Part shown: piece after piece, positions 12,965 to 25,959 of the stretch | Position numbering within the stretch: the stretch's first letter is position 1 | Layout: each line of letters starts with the position of its first letter | Source of the DNA: Daucus carota subsp. sativus | Taxonomy: Eukaryota > Streptophyta > Magnoliopsida > Apiales > Apiaceae | DNA length: 64,000 bases | Direction of reading: 5' to 3' | Assembly (NCBI RefSeq): GCF_001625215.2 | Contig: NC_030388.2 | Coordinates: forward strand, 22,122,558 to 22,186,557 | Made by a program: the position numbers and the translations under genes | Notes under the pieces: generated by a model | What the model was told of the DNA's origin: nothing | The model's input: only the letters and a program-made list of their open reading frames with translations | The model's database searches: none

Positions 12965-14380
12965 GTCCAGATACATGAATCTAGCCTACTATAACTCATA
13001 TGTGTATAAGGAAATGTTGTCAAAATATATTTGATTTTCGATGATTTTGGCATTAATTCTTTTTTGTATAAAATGTAGTGGTTTCCATATTCACTATATT
13101 CAATTTTCAAATCTAGACCTTTTGTTATAATTTCAAATTAATGGAGTACTTTTTCACTTCACAATTTTAGCTCTCGATAAGAAAGTTTTTATATATTAGA
13201 TTTTTAAATATTCGGATACATAGATCTAGACTGTTATAGCTCGCTCATATGCAAATAGGGAAGTCAAACTTTATTTGATTTTCATTGATGTTGACATTAA
13301 TTACTAAAATACCATTTACATTTAATGTTTGTGGTTTCCACGTTCATTATATTTAAATTTTCAAATCAAGACTTTTTGTTATAATTTTAAATTAATAGAG
13401 TTTTTTTTCACTCCATAATTTTAGATCTTGATAAGAAAGTTTTTATATATTTGACCTTTTAAATTTTTGGATATATGAGTCTATCATGGTATAACCCATA
13501 TGTTAATAAGGAAAAATAATCGAATTTTATTTTATTTAACTGATTTTGGCCGTTATTATTACAATCCTTTTTTGTATAATATATATTGGTTTCCATATTC
13601 AATACATTTAATTTTCAAATCAAGACTTTTGATATTTTTATATATTAATTATTATTTTTGAATGTTTTCTGATACATGGATATAGACTGCTATAATTCAT
13701 AGCAAAAAAGGAAACGTAGTCAAACATAATTTGATTTCCACTTTTTTTAGCATTTAATATTACAAAACTTTTTCGTATAATTTGTGCAGTTTTCATATTT
13801 ACTATATTCAATTTTCAGATGGACTTTTTGTTTTAATTTCCGATTAATGGAGTATTTTTTTTCACTTCACAATTTTAACTCTTGATAAAGAAGTTTCTAT
13901 ATATTAGACTTTTAAAATTTTCAGATACATGAATCTAGCCTGCTATAACTTATATGTAAATAAGGAAAAAAAAGTCAAATTTTATTTGATTTTCAATAAT
14001 TTTGGCATTTATTATTACAATCCATTTTTGTATAAAATGTGGTGGTTTACATATACACTATATTTAATTTTCAAATCAAAACTTTTTGTTATAAATTCAA
14101 ATTAATGGAGTCTTTTCTCATTCCATAATTTCAGCTCTTGATATATAAGGAAGTATTCATACACTCGGTTTTACAAATTTTCGATACATGAATCTGGACT
14201 GTAATAGTTTATATGCGAATAGGAAGTCAAACTTCATTTGATTTCCATAGATTTTGACATTTATTACTACAACAATACTTTTTCGTTTAATTTATACAGT
14301 TTTCATGTTCATTACATTCAATTTCCAGATCAAGAATTTTTGTTATAATTTCATTATTAATAGAGCATTTTCTTTTCATA
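12965..14380. repeat. Tandem array of ~230-260 bp units, about six diverged copies
   Basis: The phrase GATACATGAATCT or a variant recurs near 12970, 13215, 13467, 13672, 13924 and 14183. Each copy is followed in order by a CTATAACTCATATG block, TTTGATTTTC, TTTGGCATTTATTATTACAA, TTTTTGTATAA, GGTTTCCATATTCACTATA, TCAATTTTCAAATC and TTTTTGTTATAATTTC. Unit lengths and sequence vary, so it is an old array. It stops against the hairpin at 14381 and the last unit recurs in the duplicate at 25960. Confidence 0.88.
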
Positions 14381-15015
14381 CCTGTGTGTGTAGCACGGGC
14401 CAAAATGCTTAAATAATTTTCATGTGGTAATAAATGAGCATATATTTATTTAAATAAATTAACAATAAAATTTTTTACATGCGGTTTATTATAATTTTTT
14501 GTTATTCTATTCAAGATACGAGGTGTTGCCATTAGGCGACAACGAGAAATTTTAATTATATAGTCATTACTATTTTCATGTCTTTTATAAATATTTTTGA
14601 AAAAAATTTAATTTTTAATTATTTTAACTATACAATTAATGATTTAATAATAGATCCATAAACTTATAAATTTTTATTCCAAACATAAATTATTATTATT
14701 ATATTAAAATTTGGTTATATTAATGATACTAATGAAAAATTTGTTCCGTTATAAAATCGATACAGAATCTATTCCATTATTGATATTTATGACGTATATA
14801 TTCTTATTGTCAATTTCTAATATAGACAATAATTGTAGCATATAATTTTGGTAATGTAACTCAATTATGACTACATATGTATTTCTTTTTTCTTTTTAAA
14901 TCACACATGTATTTCTTTATTGATTATTCCTTCAAGGTTAATTATTTTTTAACATGTTTATCAATTTTTACTAAGGACGGGAGGAAACTCTATCATCAGC
15001 ATATTCACTTTAATT
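14127..15015 (+). repeat. First copy of the duplicated LTR-flanking segment (Helitron-like DNA)
   Basis: This 889-bp stretch is nearly identical to 25960-26848. It holds the last tandem-array unit, the hairpin CCTGTGTGTGTAGCACGGG at 14381-14399 and the start of a Helitron-like repeat unit, including a GCCATTAGGCGAC hairpin near 14530. It ends at the AATGA target site (15016-15020) of the LTR. Confidence 0.9.
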
Positions 15016-15020
15016 AATGA

Positions 15021-17431
15021 TGTTAGGTCCAAAGTATCGTAGAAGGGGGGGTTGAATACGATACTCACTACAATTTAAAATTCTTTCGAATCTTGCGGAT
15101 AAACAAATTGCAGTCCTGTAATGGGTTTCGTGTTCCGGATATTTATTGGGTCGGTTTCTGAGGATATAAAAATATTAAACCAACACACAATATTTTCCAA
15201 GGTATATCTGTATATTGATAAATACCTCGAAGGGTGCTACAAATCCAAACCCGAAGGTTGGCTACAATGGCTACTACTACGTACACTCACAAACCCTAGC
15301 TTCTAAATATATATATATTACAAAACTAAGCTATAGTTTATTTGTGTGTAGTAGTGTGCAAAGGCACAAAGCCATTCCACCATAAAGGTGGTGAAGAGAG
15401 TGTGTATTAATAATGAACACACATCTCAAGTATTTATAGACTTCTCATTAACTAACCCTAGTTAACTTTTGAAGCCAAACTTGCGCCAAACATATATACA
15501 TATATGTTTGTGTAACTTGAAGTTGCGCCAAGTTCATCAGTGGAGTTACTTAGAATAAAATTCTAAGTCATGGAACTTGCGCTTCAAAGGTTGCGCTCCA
15601 GTGGTACCCTTCTACTGATATCTTTCATTTGACTATAGGGTTGACCCGAAGTTGCGCCTCTTTGAACTTGCGCCTTCTTGTATACAAGGGACAGAGTGTA
15701 CTTAGAATATTTCTAAGTACAGGGAACTTGCGCTTTATACAGTGGAGCTCTCCACTGTGTCATGACTTAGAGAAATTCTAAGCAAGGAGGAACTTGCGCC
15801 TCACAGTGTACAAGTACCCCTGTTCTCTCTCATCAACCTTGCGCCAAGGTGAAGAAACACTCCACAGTTATCTCTCCATTGACCTAAACTTGCGCTAGTC
15901 AAAGTCTGCGCCTCCAATGTGCTCCACTGTAGTCATATAGTATATACATGACTTAGACAAATTCACTGGATAGTGAACTTGCGCCACTCAGTGCTCCACT
16001 CTGTATCAGTTATCTCTCCTACGTGCATGGCTTCAGTGTACAACAGTAGCTTAAAGAGATTGAAACCCTAGCTCCATGGACACATGCAAACCCTAGGTTG
16101 CCCTTGACACCTGACATCATCACATGCATGCATAATATATATAATATAATATATTATGTTGTTATTATATTAATAAATAAAAGTATATATATAAATATAT
16201 ACACACATATATATTTTATTTATATGAACATATAATAATATATGTATATATATTTAAATATATTCTCATATATTTAAATATATATAATATATAATTATAT
16301 GTAAATACAAATGTAAATATATATATATAAATATATATAGAGATATATATAGTTATTTATAAATATAAATATAAACATAAATATATATAAAGAAAAGTAT
16401 ATATAAATATATACATATATATAATATTTATATAAACATATAGTAACATATATATACACATATATTTAAATATATTCTCATATATTTAAATATATATAAT
16501 ATACATATAACTATGTGTAAATATAAATATAAATATATATATATATAAAGATATATATAACTCTCTCTAAATATACATATATTTATGCACATAATATAAT
16601 ATATATATACACTTAATTATATAATTGCTTATGTAAAATATAAATACATATACTATATACATATATATTTATTTAAATATACATACATATAAATATACAT
16701 ATACATATGTTTAAAAACATATATACATATATATTATATATATTATATTTAATTAAATATACATATATACATATATATAAATATATTTGTACATATACAA
16801 ATATATAAGTGCACACATATAAAAGATAGGTCACTTCCTGATATGGCTTTCTGTGGAAGCTTGACATATGACATTTGAGCAGTAGACTTGATACAGCTTG
16901 CAGAGGCTAGGCATTTGGCTTGGCTTTGGAACAAATGACTTGTTGTGACTTGATCAATTCTTCGATTGATAAATACTTTGCAAACTCCGTACGTGCTGAC
17001 GCTTAGTGCACTGGTCTGGTTCACAAGCGACTAACACTGAAGTCAAGCATTGTACCGTCTTTGTTAGCAAACATTGATCAGTCGGTTCCGGGTTAGTTAT
17101 GCTTCAGTTTGTTGATTGTAAATAACCAACCAAGATATATAGAAATATCTTGCTTCAGGGGTTGCACTGAAATCTTTCGAGTACTCGGACAACATCTTCA
17201 TTACTTCCACAATCTTGAATACTTCAATCTTTATTCTTCACTGAGGCATGAACATATTAATGAACTTCTTCCAGTGAACTTATTCCTTCAAGACTGTAGA
17301 CAGCTTCTTCAACCTTTGTCTTCGTATCTTCCGATTCCGGTGCAGGCGTAGTGTTATTTACTTGTCTTGTTCTATTGTTGAGTTATCATCCCTATGTAAC
17401 AGATAGGGTTGTCTTTACATTTAGACTTACA
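15021..17431 (-). repeat. Copia (Sirevirus-like) LTR, copy A, 2411 bp
   Basis: On the minus strand the LTR begins TGTAAGTC and ends CCTAACA, the TG...CA termini of LTR elements. AATGA at 15016-15020 abuts its low-coordinate end, and the matching AATGA is found after LTR copy B at 30120-30124. A polypurine tract joins its other side (17432-17445), so in element orientation this is the 3' LTR. The interior has a cluster of TTGCGCC-type motifs (15480-16000) and a TA-rich domain (16130-16800). The short open frames inside it are not genes. Confidence 0.92.
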
Positions 17432-18090
17432 ATCTCCCCCTATTTGTTTGTTAATCATAACAAGCAAATCCTCTGGAGGATAACTCAACTAACACTAGAA
17501 AAAGTAAAATCCTGGACTAGTAAATAATGCTACAAAGTTTCTGGATCATATAATACATTTCCAGATTTCATGAATAGAAACAACAAATGTGCATATCACC
17601 TGTACTTCCTTGGTTCTTGCTTTCCTGCCAGATAATCCTCATAGTCTGTCTTGAAGAGAATTCAAAACATTCCATTATGCAAAGAACAATCAGCAGCTTC
17701 ATTGAATTCTTCAGTGGTAATGAATGAGTTCATGTCTACCACTTACTGAAGAATAAATGTATCACTTTATACATCTCCTCCCGTTACCTTGATCAGGTTC
17801 CCCTCAGTTATACGTAGTTGTCTCCCCTTAGATGAAAGATCAATCCTCCTCCTTAGTTGAAAAAAGAATCTCCCCCTCAGTAGTACACAACTAAAGAGTA
17901 GTTTAATCCCCCTTAGTTGTAGACAGCTAAAGAAAGCTAACTTACTTTTTCTTCCCCCTTTCATAAATTCTCCCCCTAAATATATTCTCCCCCTTAGTTG
18001 TGGAATCCTCCAAGGATATGTGGTATCAAATAGGTCAAGGAACGTGTACAATACTTCCTGTACCAAAAGATAACATCCCCGTAGAGAACT
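17432..18090 (-). other. Multiplied polypurine tracts next to the 3' LTR
   Basis: Read on the minus strand, AGGGGGAGA or close variants recur: at 17432 (adjoining the LTR) and near 17764, 17822, 17870, 17907, 17952, 17968, 17984 and 18075. Repeated polypurine tracts upstream of the 3' LTR are a described hallmark of the Sirevirus group of Ty1/copia elements. The tract adjoining the LTR would prime plus-strand synthesis. Confidence 0.8.
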
Positions 18091-18414
18091 AAACAACGCT
18101 AAAGCTGGGGTCGAAGAAAGAGTTCAGAAGAAGGGTTTACTTTGATTGGGTTGGTCCCTATGCTGAAAGAATAGGTTCCAAACGGAAAAGTAATGAGTGA
18201 AACTGACATACCAGTAACAACATCCACTTTGTCTTTAGGTATAAATTTGGTAATTAGTAGGTGTCTCACTAAAATTTTCTGCAGGTGTATCACTCAACAC
18301 TCAATTTTCTCTCGGTTTTTTGGGTAAGGGTGTCACTCACGAGTTCTGTAAGTGTATCCCACCACACAAATACTGAGCTTCCAAAATGCTGAGTACCTGC
18401 AAGAAAATCACCTT

Positions 18415-19175
18415 AGCCACCCTTAAAGGGGGTCACCGGTGGTGCAATGGGAGTTCGTAATTCCCAGTCCCTGCAGACTCATCAGATAAATCCGAATCAT
18501 GGTCCACAAGTTGCCAACCACTAAGTGGCGTATCCAGTTAAGGATCCAGAGTTGTTTGCTCTGGGAGGTTAGACAAAGGCTTAATTATGGCAAAGGCCTA
18601 AGTCCTCCTCAATGTCCGTGAAGACACTTGATTCAAGAGAATCATCAACCATAGGTTCACACCGTGAAATAGAATGAACTATAGTTGCTTCCGTCAATTC
18701 TTTCAACAACTTGTGAGCTATCAATACCAATTATTATTTTATGTACCTCACAAGTGGTTCACTCTTCTCAATATCCTATGTGTTTGCACTCACTCATGCT
18801 CACATTTTTCTCATTCTGATATCTCACTGGGTCTTTTCAGAATCTCACCAAGTGTTTAACTCTCAGTGTTTGGCTCACAGTGTTTCTCTCAGCACTCAAA
18901 GTATGGTCTTCTGTACCTGCATGAGAAAATCACCATAGCCCCTTCAAGAGAGGTCACTGGCGGTGCAATGGGGTTTCGTAAATCCCCGATCCTCAACTGA
19001 CTCATCAATAAATTGACTCATAGTCATAGAGTTGCCGATCTCCTATAAATAGGAAATCCATTCCGATTGGATCCAGATCTGTTCTTATCTGGGGAGGGAG
19101 ACGAGAATCCTGAAGATTTGGCAATTGAGATCCTCGTTTCCTCCTTACACCTGTAAAGGCATCAACCATCTTATT
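18415..19175. repeat. Internal diverged duplication in the copia interior, ~525 bp offset
   Basis: A block beginning GGTCACCGGTGGTGCAATGG (18430) is repeated beginning GGTCACTGGCGGTGCAATGG (18952). Both continue with TTCGTAA-TCCC, GACTCATCA, AGTTGCC, GGATCCAGA-TTGTT and end near ATCAACCAT. Copies are clearly diverged, so the duplication is old compared with the LTR duplication. Confidence 0.75.
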
Positions 19176-20099
19176 TACCGTAAAATGGTAAATGAAGAAG
19201 TTGCTTCTGGAACAAAACCTTTAACCTTACTGTGCACTCTCTTGTATTGTGTCCATAAGATTTCTGTTTAGGCTCTTCATCAGAGTGATTACTGATGATG
19301 TGCTTGACTCAATACAAGATGCTCTGGCTGACGAGCGAATTTCAATGGACTCATCCTGTTGAGAGAATGATTCCAGAGACTGTTTTATTGCCTTTTCAGC
19401 TCTATATTCTTTTGGGAGAATACAGATGAGCAACAGTTACCTCAAGTTTGAAAACACCTTTTCTTCTTGAGAGGTAGAGCTGTGGGTACACTATATCCCT
19501 CACATCCTTATTTGCTGTAACAAGTACAGTTTCTCCCTCATTGACCTCTAGTCTAATAAGTTCCTTATTACTCCATGGGAAAGTTGGGATGTGTTCTGAA
19601 TTTGGTTTTGTAGTCTGGGATAAAGATTGTTGGTTTTCAACCTTATGACTATCTAGGAAAGCCAAGAGGCTGATAAAGTTCCGAAGAACAGAAAGAGATA
19701 TAAATGCATTTTAGAAAATCTATGATTTTGAATGAAAGCAATTGCATTTAATCTTTTGAGAAAAAAAATGAATCAGTTGTGATTGTAGAAATGATTTGCA
19801 TAAAGAATGACAATCACAACCGATGAAAGAATCTAAGTTTTCCTTTAAAAACTAGTTTGAGTACGAGAGTCTGAATGTATGCATAAAAAAGTTTGAATGA
19901 ACTTGTCTTTGAAAAAGACACAGACTCCTGTTTCTCACTACAATTTAAAAAGGGAACAAGAAAATTTATGCGCTACAGTGTATAAAGCACTCGCCACAAT
20001 AATTAGTGAAAAGGCCTCATACTAGCACATCGTCAAAACAGACGCTGCAAGTGACAAAGATCACCAAGTACACAAATACAAGATAATCAATGCCTCGTC

Positions 20100-21990
20100 C
20101 TATGACGCTACATGTATAGATGTAAAATATTCTAAGAAATATTTATGAAATAGAGTAGTGGATACCAATTGTTGAAATCAATTGATAATAAAATTTTTTT
20201 GAAGAAACTCACCACTCCACAACATAAATATGAGACAGAATAAAGATTATGTTGTCTCCCTTGTACTCAGAATATTAAACACCTAAAATATATTAACACC
20301 AATGGTTTTAAGAGATATGCAACAATATTTTACCAGTGCCGATACATCACAATTAATTCACAAATAAAACATCAATAAAGCATCAAAAATAGATACCAAT
20401 TAAATATTTCAGAAATGAATTAATCATGCTTCTATTATTCTATCAAAGTTAATCATGAAACAAGTGAGAATATAATTGTCATGGATCACAATTTAACTAA
20501 GATAAAATATTAATTACCTACGCAATATCATATAATTATCAGATCAGCATATAACAACAAAAATCATGACAATCATACAAAGATATTCGCAAGCCCGAGG
20601 GAAAGTTGAAGAAAAGTTCACAAGTCCTATACATGTAAGCATTGAGTACAATTAAACTCACACAACTCCTCGCAGAAAGTATTAACAATTAATATTAGTG
20701 ATCTACATATAAGCATGCAAAATATCACTAACACTAAAAGTATCACACCTATATGCAGTTAGACATGAAATAAAATACCAATTAATAAATCATCAAATAT
20801 CTAACACAAATAGCTATGCTTCACATATATACACTAATATAAATGGATTCAGCCTAGAGAGAATCTAAGTAACTCCACAAATACTAGTATATCATGACTA
20901 AATTCTAACTAGATTCTAACCACATACCAATTACTGATACAAGTCACAAGTCTAGAAACAAATAAGTCATGCTTCAGATTTTATACCTATAAAAATGAAT
21001 TGAACCTAGAAAATAATCCTAAGTATGTTCACAAATACAGATATATCACGACCAAATTATGACAAAGTTCTCTACTAGATACCAATTGATAAAGAGGTAT
21101 AGATCAAGAAAAATAACATAATTAAGTCATGCTTCATGTCATCTCTAATCATTTAAATCATGAACAAATAAGTCACTTAATTGTCATGCAACATAATTTA
21201 AATAATTGAAATAACAAACGCTCATGCTAAAACATATAATCACCATCTAAGCATGCAAAGCAATAAACATGGCAATCACATAGAATAGCAAAAAGCACGA
21301 GGTACTGGATTTTAAATAAATTCACAAGTCCTATGTATAGACAATTTAATACTCATGAATTCATTCAAGAAATACGATAGACATGCTCATGAAAGAAGTA
21401 ATACCTTATAGAAAGTATAGTATGTGATCTACTTGCAGTTAAGTAAAGTGATAAGTTGAATACCTCTGAGACTTGACATTTCAGTTGATGTACCTTTCTT
21501 GTACTGATCAAGTCCAGTGGTTGTTGGCATAAGTCTTGACAAGTCTAGAATCTTCCAAAATGCGCATATTCAAAAGATCCTTGATTTCCTTTTATTGTCA
21601 TCATTCTTTAGGCTAACTAGTAGACCATAAAGAATTGCAACTTTCCAACAAACTCATCATATCACTAATCTGCATTCACTTAGCAATTATCTTGCACAAG
21701 TGACATTAGTCCACATATAAAATAATCATGGTATCACAGCACATATAATTATATTTTGTGTGCCTTGTGTCATGAGAGGTAATAATTTGAATGCCAAATA
21801 TGACTCTAGAAAACAAATATTAAAATAATATGCTAGTCAGAAGTCATACCATGTCTGCAACGATCGTTAGGTCTTGGATAGCAACTTCATGAGAGCTGAT
21901 GAAGAAAGAGATATACAAATTCTGTTGGATCTGCAACTGCAAATTCCTTGAAATGTTGTATGAAGCTTTATCCTCTAGCTCACTGTAATA
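20100..21990. other. AT-rich part of the copia interior, no coding sequence recognised
   Basis: No protein family is visible. The phrase ATACCAATT recurs near 20164, 20394, 20778, 20926 and 21081 in one orientation. On the minus strand it reads AATTGGTAT, vaguely like sequence around primer-binding sites, but no full tRNA-complementary site is seen. Confidence 0.4.
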
Positions 21991-22029
21991 TCCCGAACCC
22001 GAGTCTCGTCAATGGTGCTTTAGGTCAAT

Positions 22030-23300
22030 CATGAAGATCGTTGAGTCCCCTAAGATGTAGAGTCCTAAACTTTGAAGATTCTATTTCCATCATCTTCGTA
22101 ACCTTCTCTTTTGAATTAACTCTTAAGCAACCAAATTTGGCTTGTCCCTCGTAACAGAGCCAAAAACATCCAGTTGGAATCTAAATACCCGACAAGTACT
22201 AAGTACTGAATTGTTATTAGGCGAGGTATTAGAATCCGCACAATCTGCTTTCAAACTGATTGAGATCATCTTGTTGTGCAATCACTCAATCTGGATCCAT
22301 TTAAGAGCTTCTGAATCTTCCTCAAGTTTCACTTCAGATTGAAACCCAAAGAAACAACATCCTTTCACAATATCTCTCCTAGTCTTCACTTCACCATTCG
22401 GAACATTTAAGAACTAGAACCCGGGAATGATATTGACTCCAAACCCTTTGTCTAAGCAGATACGTTCTTGATATGTCCTGTTCATCTCCAACGTGGTGTA
22501 GAGTTTGACTAGTGGATCCACCAAATGCTCCCCCTAAGCTGTTGCTGGGATTTCTTTAATAATCCTTATCCTTGCAAAGAGATTCTGCTTGGATCTGAAT
22601 CATTATTAAACTAATACTATCACCTTTAACAGCTTGGAGCAAAGTGTCATTCAATGTCCTGTCCAGACTTACAATCACCTTCTGTTGATTAATCACAATC
22701 ACCCTGTAGATTATAGACTCCATAGAGTAGCCGAGGAAAATGTTCTTTGGGCTTTAGATGCAAGACTTGCAAAGATGCTCACACTAATATTTTGAGATGG
22801 AGCATTTTCCTCCAAACACATACCAAGAGATAGTGTTTGCTTCTGATTGGCTACTGGAAAGAATGGTGTCTTTCTGAATTTATCAATGATCAGGGTTCAT
22901 CTTGATCAACCTTCATTTGTGACATCTTGTTCTTCGAACGCATACGAACAGCACGAAAGAATCTAGAGTAGTCAATGATCATCGCAAAAAGATACATGGC
23001 TTTGTTTGCAGACATGACATTAGCTGATCCGTAGAAATCCATACGTAGCATCTGAAGCGGCTCAGTAATGTTTATCATATCTTTGCTTCTGTGCGATACT
23101 CCTTCGACTTCCCTATTGACATACCTCATAATCTTCATCCATAATGACTTCCAGATGAGGTAGTCCTCTTACCAAATCTCTTCTTACTAATAAAAAGAGT
23201 TCCTTGTTTTGACATACAAGTTTGAGAGCTTCAAGTGCCATAGCTAATACTCATCCGATGAAGCTTCACTATCGAAACAGCTCACTCCATCTTCAGTTGA
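22030..23300 (-). pseudogene. Broken copia pol: gag-pre-integrase, integrase and reverse transcriptase start
   Basis: With stops and frameshifts tolerated, the minus strand shows the copia pol order. WHLKLSNL near 23240 resembles the gag-pre-integrase WHxRLGH motif. RGLPHLEV follows, then SHRSKDMINITEPLQMLRMD and IIDYSRFFRAVRMRSKNK (23100-22920), which match the integrase core L-HMDLFGP and VDDYSRF-W---LRSK. FLGYSMES-YRV near 22720 is the integrase C-terminal part. Near 22290-22080, DLNQFE and VFRFQLDVFGSVTRDKPNLVA match the start of copia reverse transcriptase (EELNQFE, WVFRNKLDE-G-V-RNKARLVA). Several in-frame stops mean it cannot make a working polyprotein. The rest of RT and RNase H is not recognisable. 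Confidence 0.82.
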
Positions 23301-25959
23301 AGTTCCATATTAGCTACGAGCAAAATTCACATCTTTCCTGATTTGAGATAAAGCACTATTCCATGAACTGACATAATGTCCTTTGTCAGAGAACAGTCTG
23401 ATACTCAGAATTTGTGTGCTTTGACTCTTTGCAAGAAAGATATGCTTCCATGATGGCATTCCATAAAACAGGCATGTCCCGTAAGAGAATCTTCGTTGTC
23501 ATCTTCCAAAGATTATTGACGGAACTGCTCACACGATCACATTTGCTAACAGGGTACTTTTGTGAATCATATGATTTCAGCTACTCAGCAAACAGAGTGC
23601 ACCAAAAATCATATGGAATATATGTAACCTACAATCACAAATGGAAAGAGTTCTATGGTCCCCAATCATAACTGGGTCCGGATGGATTAGAGATTTTTCT
23701 TTAACAATGGTAACAACAGAAGCAACCTTAACATGCTCATTCTTATCTAGACATTGCCCTAATGTGATTCTCAAACATGCTTTTCTAAAATCAATGCAAG
23801 TACAAAGACATGCATTCATGACATGAAAATAAGCAGACATGATGTTGAATACACATGGCAAACAATCAAAGATAAGACAATAGCACGAAAGGCAGTTATG
23901 CAATTCAGAAGATTCAATACTCTCTACTTAAACCAATTAACACAAGTGTAACAGGTAGAAAGCAGAATTAAAGATATTTAATAATCCCCTAAAGCATAAT
24001 GATAATAGACAAATTAATAATCACATTATCAATTCATACTAATCCCACTCTATTGTTATATGACATTATACTATCTCTATTACTTAAGTCAGTTTTAGAT
24101 CTAACATGAACTTCTAAAAGTTCTACTGACACAAGGTAGACATTCCATCATAGAACAAACAAATTCCTTAACAAACAATTCAGATAAATAAGCAAATCTA
24201 GTTGTACTAGGAAATCTGAAACTAAGTGTTTTAACAAAGTTATATATGCTAGGATCATAACCCCTAAAATTAAGAGTCGTGTTCCAAAGGAAAGCTTCTA
24301 ATCTTACTATTACAAATAATCAAATCCTAAATATTCATACACATGCTAAGAATCTGCTAAAGACACATGCACAAGATTATCATCAATCCTAGTTACCAGA
24401 ACAATGATCTAGCATACTAGTCCAATCATTATCTATTGTGATGCTATCATGCTTGTGCTTGTGTGTTAAACAATTCTACTCAGAGATTTATAACATGCTT
24501 TGAATATAAAGAAATATGTATTGCATAGATAGAAAGAATTCATACCTGAGATGTGCGAATTGAGTCATCTTCAGAGAATGCTAGGATCGCTAGATAACCA
24601 TAATCATCCTTCTCATCAGCAACTGATCCATCTCACACCTGTCCTAAAATAGCATAAGAACTTCTTGTGATGCTTCTTTCAAAACATCCACTTGAAATTC
24701 AGACAAGCCCTATCATCCTTGTTTGTCGAGGCTTCAATATATATAGCAACCCTTCTTTGCTTAAGATACCAAACAATATTGTGTGTACTGACCAACTCAG
24801 TTTTCAAACAACCTGTCGAACTGAACCCCGAAGAGTCTCCACTTGAAACCAATGGATTCCATCTGAATCTGACATGACTAAACCTCTCAGATAGTGTTAT
24901 GCTAATCCTTGAAGTTATGTCCTCACATTCTTCAAAAGTGTTAACTTTCGTCGACTTGAGCTTCCTCAAATTCAGTAGTTACAAACTCTTTTGTTCAATC
25001 CTAAGGTTCTGACATAAATGCACGAAACTGATTTGGTGCGGTAGTAACTCGATAATTATATCCTTAAACATCCACAGTTCTCTGTCTTTGGTTCAGCTGA
25101 TTCCACATAGATTTAGCATTGGTACAATTCACTGAGTAATTGTATATCCCTGAATCACTGAGTTAGATTTGAAATCCCTTGAAGATTCTCTTGCAAAAAC
25201 TTCTCTTTTCCTACTACTAGTGGTGCCATTCAAAGTTGACATTCCGAGCCCTGGAAAGATGCTTCATTGTAGATGTAGCAAATTCCCATCCTGATCTGGT
25301 GATCTGATAATCAAGTCGGAGTAATTACTCAGATCAAGGCCTGAAGTACCTTCTTCAAAATCCACTTTTAGTAGTACCAAATTAGTCTTCAATAGAATCT
25401 TCTTCGAATCACAATCACCTTTGTCGAACATAGAAAACTGCTTCTAATAATCCTTTGAGAAATCAATTGGATTGGGTCATCAATGTACTTCCATTACCGG
25501 TTCTGAGAATTTGGTATTTGAAAGCCCGGTGTTTGTCTTGTAATCTGTCAGCCTGATCTGTCTCAACTAAATGTCAATCTGATTTGTCTTGGAGTAGAAT
25601 AATTAAAAAAGTTACGGGACACTTGATTATTTAAACTAAGTTTAAATTATAAAGAAAATAAATTTAAAAATAAGTTTTAAAAGATGAAAGAAAATAAAGT
25701 ATAAAATAAACTTAGTTAAATCTATAAAGTAAATTTAATTATATTTAAAAAATAAATTCAAATAAATTCATAATAAACTGAACAAGTTTAGAACAAATTT
25801 ATTTCGAATTCATTTAGTAAATATATTAAAATTTATTAGATAAATTTAATTTTTGAAAATATTCAAGTGTCTCGTCTCCAATTAAATCATAGCTTCCTGA
25901 ACAAACTAAATTGAACCCTTGAACTTGAACTTATATCCATAATCAGTTAAAACCTCTTA

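Larger units (their letters stand above)
17432..25959 (-). mobile_element. Degenerate interior of a Sirevirus-like Ty1/copia retrotransposon
   Basis: The region follows LTR copy A on its inner side. Order along the minus strand, from high to low coordinate, fits copia: gag-pre-integrase and integrase traces (23300-22640), then reverse-transcriptase start (22290-22080), a long non-coding or env-like region, polypurine tracts, 3' LTR. The 5' LTR and primer-binding site that should end it are not found; at 25960 the sequence switches to a copy of the host flank. Short open frames at 19227-19665 and 24679-24969 may be remains of env-like and gag regions, but I do not recognise them. Confidence 0.8.

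Noticed and set aside
16673..17024. Minus-strand open frames of 64 and 91 codons, repeated at 29361-29712
   Set aside because: They are in the TA-rich part of the LTR, with composition dominated by Tyr/Ile/Cys, and exist twice only because the LTR does.
22890..23138. A functional short gene of 82 codons
   Set aside because: It is an open piece of copia integrase with broken frames on both sides.
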